From NCBI GenBank assembly GCA_003116975.1, contig BGKB01000121.1, positions 1 through 64,000 on the forward strand: a stretch of DNA of 64,000 nt, given 5' to 3'. The position numbers and the translations under genes were made by a program. Below, piece after piece: positions 30,101 through 39,162 of the stretch. Source of the DNA: Aurantiochytrium sp. KH105 (Eukaryota; Sar; Bigyra; Thraustochytrida; Thraustochytriidae). Position 1 is the stretch's first letter. The number at the start of each line of letters is the position of its first letter. The notes under the pieces were generated by a model, which was given only the letters and a program-made list of their open reading frames with translations, searched no databases and was not told the origin of the DNA.

Positions 30101-31519
30101 GAGACTGCACGGGACACCAAGGAGAGCGGCGCAAGTGTTGAAGCGCTCTTGCAAGCGTGCAAGACCGGATACGAGAACGAAGCGGTGTTAGAGACTTTTG
30201 TAACAGAACTCGAGTCGGTCGTGCAGGCTAAATTGTATTCGCACCTGTCGTCGCTTGACTCGCTGCAGGATGTTCGTGGCATGGCCTTGCGTAGCCGGCA
30301 TCGCGCTTCGATTGGGACTGCGGACAGCGCCAAGCTTGCAAATTGGCAGTTTGAGCAGCTACGTGCGTGTTTTATCCAAACTCTTGTGCCTGGCGCACGG
30401 GGCGATCTGCGGGCTTCAGCGGCGAGAATTGACAGCGACCGTGTTGCAGACATGTTCAAGATTGGGCGTCCTGGACACGCTTTTGTGGAAAAATGTAGTC
30501 TTCTTGCGAGCGCTTCCGCAGCTGGAAAGCTGAGTTCAGCAACTGCACTCTTGTCGCGCATCGATTTTGTTCATGCGCACGGACTGGACTGGTGTGGGTT
30601 CTTACTCTTTACGCTCTGTATGGATCAGCTGCTCGAAGCACAGCGCAGCGCGGTCCGTACCGCGGAAGCAGAAACGGAGAATTCAGAGGAGGTGCCGATG
30701 AGAGACGAAAATGTCGTGGCTTCAAGCAGACGGTCGAGACCTGCGACAGAGGCAGCGCGTACATTAGACGGTATTTCTCCGCCAGAAGTGTCTTCAACGC
30801 CCATTTCTGCCCATTCACCAGGCATTGGTGCCGATTCGGAGTCGAAAAAGACAAGACATCGACTCCCAACGCGCCTTGTGCCGCTCGCGCCGCGGGAGAG
30901 CGACTGTGCAATGTGCGGCCACGATTTTATCGTAGACAATCTATCGGCGACAATTACAATCACTCAAGCCCGTGAAAAACTCACGATATGGCGCGCAGCC
31001 ACGCGGCTTGATCGATACGGTCTTACGGAGGAACACGTCACGTACCTTGCACGCCGTCTCGCTCAGCCGCGCGCCATGCAGCTTTGTCGATCATGTCATC
31101 GGGCCTTTCGTGGAGACCTCGATCGCGCCCTACAATCCGACCCAGCGACTGCGTCGCCGCGACGAATTCTGAGTCCCAAAACGGAAGCCTGTTTGGCGAG
31201 CTTCGAGCTTGGCGAGCGCGAGCAGCGTAGTGTGCGGGGAGTTTGCCGCAGCGTGGGTATTCCCTTGCTCAAGGCGCAAACTCGCGTCTCTAAATGGACA
31301 CGATTGGACCGCGTGAGCAAAATTGCCTCGGTTGCAGTTCTTCGCTTGCAGTGGTGGTGGCGACGTGTCCGCTTGCGTTGGGCACAACTTCCACGACCAC
31401 CTCGACCAAAATCCTGCGAGAAACGCATGGAGCTTATCTTGCTGGAGATGGAGCACGTGCTCAGTGTGCAGCAGCGTGATGAGCGCAAACGCGTCCAGCG
31501 TGCCTGGCGCACCTTGTAA
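27137..31519 (+). CDS. Multidomain protein: BRO1-like N-terminus, discoidin-like domain, paired CxxC modules
   Basis: A 1460-residue protein I do not recognise as a whole. The first 400 residues are helical and resemble a divergent BRO1 domain (weak; based on helix pattern around 230-400). At about 763-914 a discoidin/F5-8C-like domain is visible: NLALNRFATQSST, then PWWQVDLRNLAHIYAVRTW and GRYVRIQLEA. Two similar cysteine modules flank it: C-x2-C at about 634 paired with C-x2-C at about 684, and C-x2-C at about 1257 paired with C-x2-C at about 1316. Each CxxC is followed by xxxF, so these look like duplicated zinc-binding units. A basic, Trp-rich IQ-like segment (LRLQWWWRRVRLRW) lies at about 1400. 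No signal peptide is seen, so the discoidin domain is probably intracellular, as in some ciliary proteins. Function unknown. Confidence 0.8.
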   Translation: MLDDVEGNVALVSAVQATRTRVLCEVTPRIPWPRTEHVDFEELVRRRRKRGDAFREPDALPGRPADVRALITHTATIRSKIHETLLHIAAATTRYENVLDSLGDAEIDLVALFEEYIALVMLVAERQDAEIQDHEPDPLLQNFATSWSGILSVEQIPVNSLRTEITCAFLAAATVQAFFARFGADRILNKMNAEFVGQDELGEALLEAAKSLRKAAGIANCAATWALRHNIVIVGGIGASVQDACSEMADGFLISAQTLCAASFACCKGKLRDFKMAALMCETSTQALLRLRQARKRQHARRRFPRDAAAVMLGFFYLFQAEAAVLENRRGPWAIYTWLCALCFRYATEKHSAWLHLQPLVKSTAQVQGMKRSLPADADSWKHALHAQCLGATPADASTDVLMHNVPIAQTVGLLVEAMPFQIDLKAAQDAVTTQMQHLLGTMAQSNITQGERQTRNRPSSPLRHDLSVTPWKYGIERLGPCHHRMAFDSPTQVEETLHAGRAAALSSHTNAHVNETSPQVLRSEATSPASPSTGNLTTGARHIQFMRGKTRAARRPQSPLVSDDERESTFSGDTSDGEHSGYFAEEKLPAASYMRYDAFTGVTERIYPGESRWRPRQTPETEAMTRARTHAPCGVCEREFPVGSLAPSATKRGVTKLRSLWGALQKDAKVRALALVHTTVKVCVFCEQFFTVPFELLHAPQKVEKTVLRPTETQQDRDIETMILDSIQTMTEESFKQLSEPERKGILSGGAALSKLAEAEGAVNLALNRFATQSSTRTSNDQASALNAVDDNLFGNPACTEKESQPWWQVDLRNLAHIYAVRTWTMEQRVRARIVHVMIARTPFAKEMTLAQAIEHSQAHHKFSYMSRVLEWCPQADDAGAGEIRGRYVRIQLEAVDERLEVVQCQVLGRPVLNRLAQTRRSSKIRKSSRSVNRKASAKAKTLATSPRQRAALQMRTFRFRVHKHNRLSDPQFIRVCPLIGKAQDPSETARDTKESGASVEALLQACKTGYENEAVLETFVTELESVVQAKLYSHLSSLDSLQDVRGMALRSRHRASIGTADSAKLANWQFEQLRACFIQTLVPGARGDLRASAARIDSDRVADMFKIGRPGHAFVEKCSLLASASAAGKLSSATALLSRIDFVHAHGLDWCGFLLFTLCMDQLLEAQRSAVRTAEAETENSEEVPMRDENVVASSRRSRPATEAARTLDGISPPEVSSTPISAHSPGIGADSESKKTRHRLPTRLVPLAPRESDCAMCGHDFIVDNLSATITITQAREKLTIWRAATRLDRYGLTEEHVTYLARRLAQPRAMQLCRSCHRAFRGDLDRALQSDPATASPRRILSPKTEACLASFELGEREQRSVRGVCRSVGIPLLKAQTRVSKWTRLDRVSKIASVAVLRLQWWWRRVRLRWAQLPRPPRPKSCEKRMELILLEMEHVLSVQQRDERKRVQRAWRTL

Positions 31520-31820
31520 AATTTTCGGTGAATGACGAGAATCGTAAACAACCACCAATATGGAATTGACCTTGGTTCTTCTTTTCTTCTTTTTCTTGAA
31601 AGGTACCAGCGTCAACCTTGACGCGGGGCTTCTGCGCAAAAGTCTCCGAGAGAGTGGACGTGCAAACTCGTGTCAAACATTCCCAGGAACTCTAGGGGAA
31701 GAAAAGAGACAGATGAGATGGAGGGAAAGAGAAAAAATCTACATGGATTGCATAAGTTGGGTTGGCTTGGGTTGTGCTATGTTGTCGGCCTGACTGCGAA
31801 AGTGCTGCAATGAGGAAATC
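31520..31820. other. Convergent spacer
   Basis: 301 bp between two convergent stops, AT-richer with T-runs at 31575-31600. It probably holds both 3' UTRs; no gene seen. Confidence 0.5.
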
Positions 31821-33143
31821 TTACAATGCTTCTTTCTCAAGCTGTGCCACGACCTTGCGCAGCGTTGGAAGCTTGATGAGCACGACTTGAGCGTGGCGCG
31901 GACGATGCTTTTGTGGGACTGCACCTTTGGCCTTGCCTTCAAGAACCACCTTAGTTGCCAACTTGATGGGAAAGGTCATCTCAGCCATCTTGACGAGATC
32001 CTCATCCTCATAGTGCAGGTAAAGAGGTGCTTCGTCGCGTTCTGGTACAAGGTCCTTGCTCGCTTTGGGAGCCTTGCCCTTGGCGGCCTGTTTGTTCTTG
32101 GGCGATTTTGCGCTTGCGTTTGCCGCGGTGGATTCCTTTTGTCCATTGCCCTCGTCGTCGTCGTCATCGTCATCGTCGTCGTCTTCGTCTTCGCTGCTAC
32201 TGCTTTCGTCGAGGTCCTTTTCAGCCTGTGTCTTCATCGCACCCATGAAGCAGGGTGCCAGAAAGAGGGCATAGGCGAAATCAAACATGTCCTTGGATCC
32301 GCCGGTCTCGGCAACATTCGCGCGCGCCCACTCAACATCTTCACAGAGAATGCGGAGCAGCGGAGGGGCAAGCTGACCTGGCATGTTGACCAGGCGCTCG
32401 CTAACGATCCAAGCGAGACCCTTCTTCTCAAAGGCTTCCGTGAGCTCAGTCTTGCGCTGCGCAGGGCAAGCAGCAAGGATCCACTCTTTGAGCGCCGCAA
32501 AGTAGGCCTGTTTGGTATAGTGCTTGGAGGCAAGCGCAGACGCAAAGCCATAGACTTCGCTGTCGACGCAAATGGTCGTGCCGACCGCAGCCTGCTCGGT
32601 GATGTCGCCGGCAAGGGTACCCAGTTCAAGGCCGATGTTGGGGACAAGGCCAGCAGTGCCCTGTGTAATAAGAGCTTTGATCATGGCAAAATCGTCCTCT
32701 TTGGGATCACAGAACTCGAAGTCGACATTGAGCATCTTTTTGTTCTCGCCTTTCTCCATGAGAATCTTCTCGTATTCGTCAGCCTCGCTGTCATCCTCGT
32801 CATCGTCGTCATCACCGTTGTCGTCGCCGCCGCCACCAGTTCTGTTGACTTTGCTCGCAGTAGCTTTGCTGGCAACTCTTTTTACAGGAGCACCCTTTTT
32901 ACTAGCCCCGTTGCCAAGAGTTGCGAGGTCATCTCCGACGTCGAGCATTTCGCCATCGGAAGACTCATCCTCGGAAGAGTCGGCATCGGCCTTGACTTTG
33001 GCGTCTACTTTTTTCGCTTCAAGCTCGGAAGCGACCTGCTGGGCCTTCTTGGCCTTCTTGCTTTGTCCTCCTTGCTGTTCCTTTTTGGCCTGCGGCCCAG
33101 GTCCCTTTTCTTGCTGCGCTCCGCGACCGCGTTTCTTCGCCAT
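31821..33143 (-). CDS. BCCIP: BCCIP/Bcp1 family protein
   Basis: 440 residues from the ATG at 33143 (MAKKRGRG). An upstream in-frame ATG at 33383 would add 80 residues unlike the family, so I prefer the shorter form. An N-terminal Lys/Ala/Gln and acidic region (1-130) leads into the conserved BCP1 fold at about 136-430: NVDFEFCDPKEDDF, MIKALI, VPNIGLELGTLAGDI, then PLYLHYEDEDLVKMAEMTF near the end. Yeast Bcp1 is a chaperone and nuclear-export factor for Rpl23 (uL14), and human BCCIP binds BRCA2 and p21, so a role in 60S ribosome biogenesis and genome stability is likely. A 20-residue Asp/Glu run at about 320 and a Lys-rich stretch separate two halves of the fold. The gene is convergent with the discoidin protein and divergent from STPG1. 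Confidence 0.9.
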   Translation of the reverse strand: MAKKRGRGAQQEKGPGPQAKKEQQGGQSKKAKKAQQVASELEAKKVDAKVKADADSSEDESSDGEMLDVGDDLATLGNGASKKGAPVKRVASKATASKVNRTGGGGDDNGDDDDDEDDSEADEYEKILMEKGENKKMLNVDFEFCDPKEDDFAMIKALITQGTAGLVPNIGLELGTLAGDITEQAAVGTTICVDSEVYGFASALASKHYTKQAYFAALKEWILAACPAQRKTELTEAFEKKGLAWIVSERLVNMPGQLAPPLLRILCEDVEWARANVAETGGSKDMFDFAYALFLAPCFMGAMKTQAEKDLDESSSSEDEDDDDDDDDDDEGNGQKESTAANASAKSPKNKQAAKGKAPKASKDLVPERDEAPLYLHYEDEDLVKMAEMTFPIKLATKVVLEGKAKGAVPQKHRPRHAQVVLIKLPTLRKVVAQLEKEAL

Positions 33144-33386
33144 CGTGGCGATCTCGTTTCTTTCTTCTAACCTTCTTTCTACGCCTGAGCCCGGCGTGCA
33201 ACCTAGAGTCGGTGTATCTAGCTCGTCCGTTGCTGCGCACCACCTCGGCCGATCTCTACCTGCGTGGTCTGCGTCCGTAAAAGGCCACGCCAGCGCGACG
33301 CTCTGCCAAAGGCAAAGCACGAAAATGTCAAGCTGCAAGTCGCTTGCACTGGGCCGGGCCATCCATGACCACCCAGCCTGCATCGT

Positions 33387-33420
33387 TTGCGCAACCCCAA
33401 TTTGAGGTTGCGCAACCCCA
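33387..33420. promoter_or_regulatory. Paired 13-bp direct repeat with palindromic core
   Basis: The 13-mer ttgcgcaacccca occurs at 33387-33399 and 33408-33420, exactly 21 bp apart (two helical turns), with a partial third copy at about 33427-33434. Its core ttgcgcaa is a perfect palindrome like bZIP (C/EBP-type) half-site pairs. The spacing suggests a dimer-binding operator upstream of BCCIP, but this is inference. Confidence 0.45.
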
Positions 33421-34033
33421 TTCTTCGCAACCCAGAATGTTCATCTATTGCATAGGTCGAAAAGGGAGAAGGTAGGCTTCGTGAGTTGTTAGACCCGCGC
33501 ATTCTTTTGCAGTAAGGCCTAATTTCTCTCGCCTCGGGTCGACAGTAACCTCTTGCCTTGGCTAGATGACTGTAGACTCTGGTGAATTGAGTTTTGTAGA
33601 ACTGATCAATCGATTGATTGATGTGAATGATTATTTTATCGTTTCATCCACAGAGCGCCGGGACACCTCGGAAGCGTCCCGGGTCCGGCGCGGACCCTGG
33701 AAACAAGTCGAGAGCGGCACGTGCGAACCTGAAGGCGAGAACAAACTCTTGCGCATCGCGTCGCGTCGCGCCGCGTGGTGTCGCGTACTCAGCGAGGCAC
33801 GACGCTTTGAACTCGATCCTGGGGAGAAGGGCGACAGGCTTCTGACTCGGTCGAGACGCGGGGGCAACGAGCATACGAGCGTGAGAGTGAGCGACAAGCA
33901 CAGAACCGCCACGGTTGGTTGCTTGCGCCGATACTGGCACCGCGACTGAGTAGATTGTGGTCGGCCTTTTGATTTTTACCTGGCTAGCTAGCTTGCTAGC
34001 TTGCTTGCTTGACTTAAGCGTATTGCCCGAGTC

Positions 34034-34067
34034 GAAGAAGAAGAAGAAGAAGAAGAAGAAGAAGAAG
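34034..34067. repeat. (GAA)n microsatellite abutting a start codon
   Basis: A trinucleotide tract ending directly at the STPG1-like ATG. If translation began upstream (in-frame start at 33957) it would encode poly-Lys behind a hydrophobic stretch. Confidence 0.85.
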
Positions 34068-35081
34068 ATGCCACAGCAAAATACTTGCCGCTCCAAGAAG
34101 AAGAAGCGCACGCCGCACTCCATCCCATCACGCTATGAGACAGTCTTGTCGACGAACCCCGGCGTAGGCAAGGGTTTTGGCAAGAGCTCGACTCGCTTCG
34201 AGGATCACCGAAATGTGCACGATCTACCAGGCCCAGGTGCCTACCATCGACCTGGATCCATCACAAAGAGTATGGAAACGGAAGGCGCCATGTCATATAG
34301 CCGCAAAGGATACGGTGCCATCGTGTCAAAGACTGAGCGCTTTGGGCGGGAACGCGAGGAGGATGAGCTGCCTCCTGGCCCGGGATATTACACCATCGAG
34401 ACGACCATCCTAAGCTCGGCGCAGGACTTTAGCGTCGGTGGAACCGCCGCATTCAAGTGTGCGCCGAGACCTGTCACCGCTGGGCCCTTTGCAGGCAAGG
34501 ATATTCCAAGTCCGGGACAATATGATCTCTGTAGAACGTACACTCCCCGATACAAGAAATCGATGCGATCTTCAGCGTTTGCTTCGGAAACAAAACGTGG
34601 ATGGGTCATTCGAAACGAGGCACCGGCTCCTGGTGCCTACGATGTTCCCGCGCAAACGCGATGGGCGTCTGCTGCAGGAGCAAGCTCGGCATTTCGCTCA
34701 GCCTCGCAGCGCGGTGCCGACCTCGTGCCACGTAGCCGTTTAGGAACTCCGGCGCCCGGGCAATATGATGGCATGAGCAAGCCCATCAAGCCCAAGAATG
34801 AAACTGTACACCCAAGTCCTATGTTTGCGAACACTGGTCTCGATCGGTTCGGCAAGCCGTATCTAAAGAGAACGCTTCAGGAGGAAACGCCAGCGCCTGG
34901 ACACTATGGCGCGATTCCTGTAGACCCAATTTCGCGAGCCGCTGCAGTCAGTGCATTCAAGACCTCCGTGCGAAAGAGCATGGCACGCGCCAGGGAACTC
35001 CCGGGCCCGGCGTATTACAGCCCGACCAAGGTTGCTGAGAAGCGCTCCTTCCATCTTAATGCAGGAACTCACTGGGTATAA
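34068..35081 (+). CDS. STPG1: STPGR-repeat (SHIPPO) axonemal protein, STPG1-like
   Basis: 337 residues from the ATG at 34068. Seven STPGR/SHIPPO repeats with a PGP.Y core are spaced through it at about 51 (LPGPGAY), 100 (PPGPGYY), 145 (PSPGQY), 187 (APGAY), 228 (PAPGQY), 273 (PAPGHY) and 310 (LPGPAYY). The ending SFHLNAGTHWV matches the C-terminus of STPG1 (MAPO2). Members of this repeat family are flagellar proteins that bind inside or along microtubules (ODF3, CIMAP group). A longer form from 33957 would add a hydrophobic stretch and poly-Lys and is unlikely. The gene is convergent with the HPPD-like gene, 110 bp apart. Confidence 0.85.
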   Translation: MPQQNTCRSKKKKRTPHSIPSRYETVLSTNPGVGKGFGKSSTRFEDHRNVHDLPGPGAYHRPGSITKSMETEGAMSYSRKGYGAIVSKTERFGREREEDELPPGPGYYTIETTILSSAQDFSVGGTAAFKCAPRPVTAGPFAGKDIPSPGQYDLCRTYTPRYKKSMRSSAFASETKRGWVIRNEAPAPGAYDVPAQTRWASAAGASSAFRSASQRGADLVPRSRLGTPAPGQYDGMSKPIKPKNETVHPSPMFANTGLDRFGKPYLKRTLQEETPAPGHYGAIPVDPISRAAAVSAFKTSVRKSMARARELPGPAYYSPTKVAEKRSFHLNAGTHWV

Positions 35082-35191
35082 AAGAGATCAAGATGTTTTT
35101 GCAGCAGCTTGCGAGGATGATTCCGGAAATAAGTAAGATTTGATTCTTCGTCTTTTTACGGGATGGCGAAAGAAATAAGAAAGTTGTATTC

Positions 35192-37294
35192 TCATTCGAG
35201 AGACTCCATGAGCTCGGCATAGTGCTTGGAAAGGTCTTGCAGCTGCTTGTTGCCATTGAGCTTGTCCTGCGCGTGTTTGTCGGCGAGTTCGCGAAGCTTC
35301 GCGGCGGCATCGGCATCCTTCGACTCGGCTTGGCCAAGCGCTTCAAGAGCTTCAAGGGCCTCGGCTTCGGCGGTCATGGCATCGCTGATGGCCGTAAGGA
35401 TCGGGTTCGACTCGTTGAGCTGCTTCGTGAAGATGTCGACCCGCTGACGAGCCTTTTCGGCGCGAGCCATGTCTCCGGCCTGGACGCCAGCCTCGACCTC
35501 GAGCATGGCCTTGGAAACCTCAATGGAGAGAAAGAGACTGAGAAAGTTGCGAATGCCAAAACCACCGCAACCCGGCTTGATGGGCGCACACGTGCCGTCG
35601 GGGAGACACTTTTCTGAGCAGACGCGCTGAATGAACTCAAAGAAGGGCGCTTCGTCAGAGGTGTTGCGCTGCAATACGTTGCACGTGAAGATCTGAAAGA
35701 GCACGTCGCCGGCCTGGATGTCAACGAGAATCTTATTGCGCACAATCTGCAGGTACGTCTCCTCGGAAAAGTGATCGCGCAGGAGCTTGTAAATGTTCGA
35801 GTAGCGCGCCTTCTTCACGACGCCGCACACACGGTTGAGCAGAGGGACGTCATCGATAAAGGAGAGCGTCTGAAGGACCTGCTCATCTGTCACGTCGAGC
35901 CGGACAATGCCAGCAACGGAGAGAATGCCAGCGGCTTGGAGCGCCTCGGCGATGCGTGCGCGCACGGTAGCTTCCTCCACAAAGTCGAGGTCGCTCTCAA
36001 CGTCAAGCATGCCATAGTAGGAGGCAGGAATGTTGAGAAAGGAAAGACCGCGACCCGTGATTTTGCGGTAGTTGTTGACGCGCTCGATGAAGCGTACAAG
36101 GTCCTTGACGCGGCTCGCAAGGTGCTGCACGCCCTGGCCAACCTGCTCAAGGAATCCGTGGACGTGGCCAACCTCGGTGAGCGCGTTATTGATGGGCAGG
36201 TATACTTGGGATTGATCGCGGAGAACCTCCTTGGAGTCGCACGCGTTCTTGATGCTGCCGCCACCATTGTTGCCCGTGACAGTACTTTCGATCTGAGCGC
36301 GGCCTGCAGCGACGACTCCGGCGTTGAAGTCGACCTTGGTGGTGAAGCCAAGAACGTCCTCGAGGGTGGCAAGGAAGGAGTGGCGATCGCGCACGTTGCT
36401 GACCCAATGGTCCGAGTACGCGGGGATGGAGGTGCCGTCGAAGCGCGCATAGACGTCTTCGAGTCCAGGGAGCACACCCTGCGGATTGCCAAAGCCAGGC
36501 TTGCTCGCGAAGGACCCCTCGCGATGGACCAGTCGCAGCACGGTGCCGTGGTCAACGGGCGAGTTCTTGTTGCCCTCATAGTATGCGAAGGCCTCCAAGA
36601 TTTCCATGGACCCCATGAGAACGCCTTCTGCGCCATTAATGCTGCGGCGATCTTCGTAGCGGTCGACGCCAATGAGAAGATCGGGATGCTTTTCCTCGTA
36701 GCGCTGACGCACCTTTTCGATGGACCCAGCCTCGGGTAGTTCAAAGGCCAGCACAGCAATGCCTTGGAAGCCATTGTTGGTCTTGGCAAAGCGACGAAGG
36801 TTGTCGCTGGCAAAGTGACGGTATGTCTCGGGGCCTTGGGCCTTGCCCGCAGATTCTCCTTCGAGAAGCTGGGTCACAACGATCTTGACGCCACGTGCAT
36901 CCTGCGAGGTGACCAGGACCGAGCGGGTCTCGCTTCCCACGTACTCGGCGGTCACGCGCCATCCCAGGCCGACGATGAGCTGCTCAACGACGTCTTGGTT
37001 TGCGGGCGAGAACTTGTCGGCATCGAGCGCGGTGCAGGTCTGGGTCTTGGCGCAGAGGGTCTTGAAGACCTCCTTGCCCTGTTCGATGCGCTCGGGGAGA
37101 GCGTTCTCGGGGTCGAGGAAGCGCATGCCGCCGGAGAAGGGGTCGTAGCTTCCCTTGCCCGCGAGCTTGTTCAGTACCGACTCCATGTCCTTGTACACCT
37201 CCATGGGCTGCAAACTGTCCACGTACATTTGCACATGGTGGAACTCGCAGCCGAACTCCTGCGCGTCCACGGGTGCGCTCGTCTCCGTCTCCAT
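35192..37294 (-). CDS. Enlarged 4-hydroxyphenylpyruvate dioxygenase-like protein
   Basis: 700 residues from the ATG at 37294, nearly twice the usual 380-400 of HPPD. The C-terminal vicinal-oxygen-chelate domain is recognisable and all three iron ligands are present: His296 (SDHWVSNV), His391 (GVQHLAS) and Glu553 (PFFEFIQR). The HPPD-type LSFLNIPASYYGML and DVLFQIFTCNVLQR blocks sit around them. His391 to Glu553 is 162 residues, about twice the spacing in HPPD, because a helical insert lies there. The N-terminal VOC half (from FHHVQMYVDSL at about 18) is also long, and a helical tail follows at about 600-700. HPPD makes homogentisate in tyrosine breakdown and tocopherol or plastoquinone synthesis; whether this form uses the same substrate is open. 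It could be a separate VOC dioxygenase lineage. Confidence 0.82.
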   Translation of the reverse strand: METETSAPVDAQEFGCEFHHVQMYVDSLQPMEVYKDMESVLNKLAGKGSYDPFSGGMRFLDPENALPERIEQGKEVFKTLCAKTQTCTALDADKFSPANQDVVEQLIVGLGWRVTAEYVGSETRSVLVTSQDARGVKIVVTQLLEGESAGKAQGPETYRHFASDNLRRFAKTNNGFQGIAVLAFELPEAGSIEKVRQRYEEKHPDLLIGVDRYEDRRSINGAEGVLMGSMEILEAFAYYEGNKNSPVDHGTVLRLVHREGSFASKPGFGNPQGVLPGLEDVYARFDGTSIPAYSDHWVSNVRDRHSFLATLEDVLGFTTKVDFNAGVVAAGRAQIESTVTGNNGGGSIKNACDSKEVLRDQSQVYLPINNALTEVGHVHGFLEQVGQGVQHLASRVKDLVRFIERVNNYRKITGRGLSFLNIPASYYGMLDVESDLDFVEEATVRARIAEALQAAGILSVAGIVRLDVTDEQVLQTLSFIDDVPLLNRVCGVVKKARYSNIYKLLRDHFSEETYLQIVRNKILVDIQAGDVLFQIFTCNVLQRNTSDEAPFFEFIQRVCSEKCLPDGTCAPIKPGCGGFGIRNFLSLFLSIEVSKAMLEVEAGVQAGDMARAEKARQRVDIFTKQLNESNPILTAISDAMTAEAEALEALEALGQAESKDADAAAKLRELADKHAQDKLNGNKQLQDLSKHYAELMESLE

Positions 37295-38364
37295 TCTCCT
37301 CGATTGCTTTGCTTCGCTCGTAGCTCTCTCTCCTCTCGCTTGGCCTCTTGCCTCTTGCCTCCGCCGGCCCCGTTTTCGTCGGAAGCCGTATCCGCGCTGC
37401 AGGCGAGCCGCGCGTCCCTCCTTTTCTCCCGCCCTCGCTCGCTCGCGGCTGAGTCTTTGCGGTGCAGTGCGGGTCGCGCTGCTGCTGGCCGTGCCGCCCA
37501 AGGTCAAGCGTGTTTGCTCGCGGCTCGCGGCTGCTCCGCGGCGGAGAGTCTCGTTCTTGCGCGTGATCTTCGACTTCTCGTGCGCGTCCCAAATCCAGGA
37601 AGATTTTTCTCGCAGCGAGCGCAACCCAATTTGCCTTCTTTGTGACCTCCGTGTTTTTTCAGACTTGGCATCGTCTTTGCAGCGACATGACTGACAGGTC
37701 ATCAGAGTGACCTATGATGTGCTGGCTGGGGAAGACGAGACCATCTCGAGAAGGACGAAGGCAATGGAAAAGGCTGGGCGCTGGGCGAACGAAGGAACGA
37801 AGGTGAATGAATGGATGCAAGAACTTTGACGACTCAATGAAGAAGGGGGGGAAAGAGGACTTCAGAAGGACAAGCGAAGGGATAATTTTTAAAGTGGGCG
37901 GCAAGGAGCGATGCACAAAAGAGTGGTTTACGGAGGCTTGGTGAGTTTAGCCGTCCTAGTCTTACCATCTGGGGTCCTTTTGCAGGAATGAAACCCTAGG
38001 CCAACTACTCTAAACTCTTGCTGTTGCTCCTTATAAAAAAAAGGGCCTGTAATGTGCGGACGGCATGACACTTGTAAAGTCAAGACTAAATAGCCCAGTC
38101 TAGGCCTATCGCTCTCGTATCGTTTCAGGGTTTCTCGCGCCGTTGCAGGACACAAAGTGCGCGAATTCGCACGCCTCACTAGCACAAGGGGCGCGGGCAC
38201 CCACCCCCGCGTCAGCGTTGTCGATAAATGGCCTAAACCTTGATTAGGTCTTTTATCTCGATTGCCTCCAAGTGTTTGGGAAAGGCAGGTCTCCGTTTTC
38301 ACCAACAACGGCAAACCTCAAACAATCTGATCAGAAATGCTCACGTTCATCTGAGCATCTTGTC

Positions 38365-38401
38365 CCTGCCTGCCTGCCTGCCTGCCCGCCTGCCTGCCTG
38401 C
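38365..38401. repeat. (CCTG)n microsatellite
   Basis: Tetranucleotide tract with one interruption (cccg). Confidence 0.85.
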
Positions 38402-38658
38402 AACAGTGGATGGATGGATCTTTCCATCCATGTCTTTGATTCTCTCGCAAGGCATTCTTCACATTCATCCATTCACGGTGGGCTGATGTTCTGCTCTGGC
38501 ACCCAAAGCTCACGTCATGCATCAACGCGGTGCTCGTGCACGGAGGGGTGAATGAGCGAGTATCTCGACACTCATGACGCAGGCTTAAAGTCATCCTGTT
38601 CATTCTCGCCTCAATACTTTACGTTGAACCAGCAGCTAGCTCTCCGCTCCAATCTCCA

Positions 38659-38659
<1 letters not shown>

Positions 38660-38708
<49 letters not shown>
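38660..38708. repeat. (TGGC)n microsatellite
   Basis: About twelve perfect tetranucleotide units. Confidence 0.9.
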
Positions 38709-39094
38709 CTGCCGGCCGATGCTCTGCTCCGCCATCCCAAGCACGCAGCCTACGCCGCCGCGACGCCCAATTTACCCATCTTCTCCACATCCGCGACGCC
38801 CTCTCTCCCAGCCCGCTCGCTGGCTCAGCTGGTTAGGTTTGCCAGGGCCGTGAACCGTCCCTTCTTCCACCACCCCGTTCAGCCCCATCCCGGCGTGACA
38901 GTGACCAAGGTGAGTCCCAGCCGCCGCCCTTCTCCGCCTCTGCTCTGCTCTGCTCTGCTCTGGTCTGCTCTGCCGCCTCGCCCTCGCTTCGGCGCCGTCC
39001 TCGAGCCCGAGCTCGCCTCGCGTTGAATCGCGGCGCTGCGAGGGCGCGACGGCGCGGGAAGGCGCGGCGGGCACGCCGCGGCGTGCACGGCAGG

Positions 39095-39095
39095 G

Positions 39096-39136
<41 letters not shown>

Positions 39137-39147
39137 CGGCAGGCAGG
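39095..39147. repeat. (GGCA)n microsatellite
   Basis: A tetranucleotide tract, interrupted once (ggacggc), that ends 16 bp before the upstream ORF start. It is the reverse-complement type of the (TGCC)n tracts seen nearby. Confidence 0.9.
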
Positions 39148-39162
39148 ACGCAGGGCAGCACG

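Larger units (their letters stand above)
33144..34067. promoter_or_regulatory. Divergent BCCIP / STPG1-like promoter region
   Basis: 924 bp with no convincing gene. It holds two copies of a palindrome-centred 13-mer (33387-33420), a gctagctt repeat at about 33982-34010 and a (GAA)n tract touching the STPG1 start codon. The 33566-33949 plus-strand frame has no recognisable domain. Confidence 0.5.

Noticed and set aside
38815-38890. tRNA-like A-box (tggctcagctggttagg)
   Set aside because: No matching B-box, acceptor stem or cloverleaf can be drawn from the following 70 bases.
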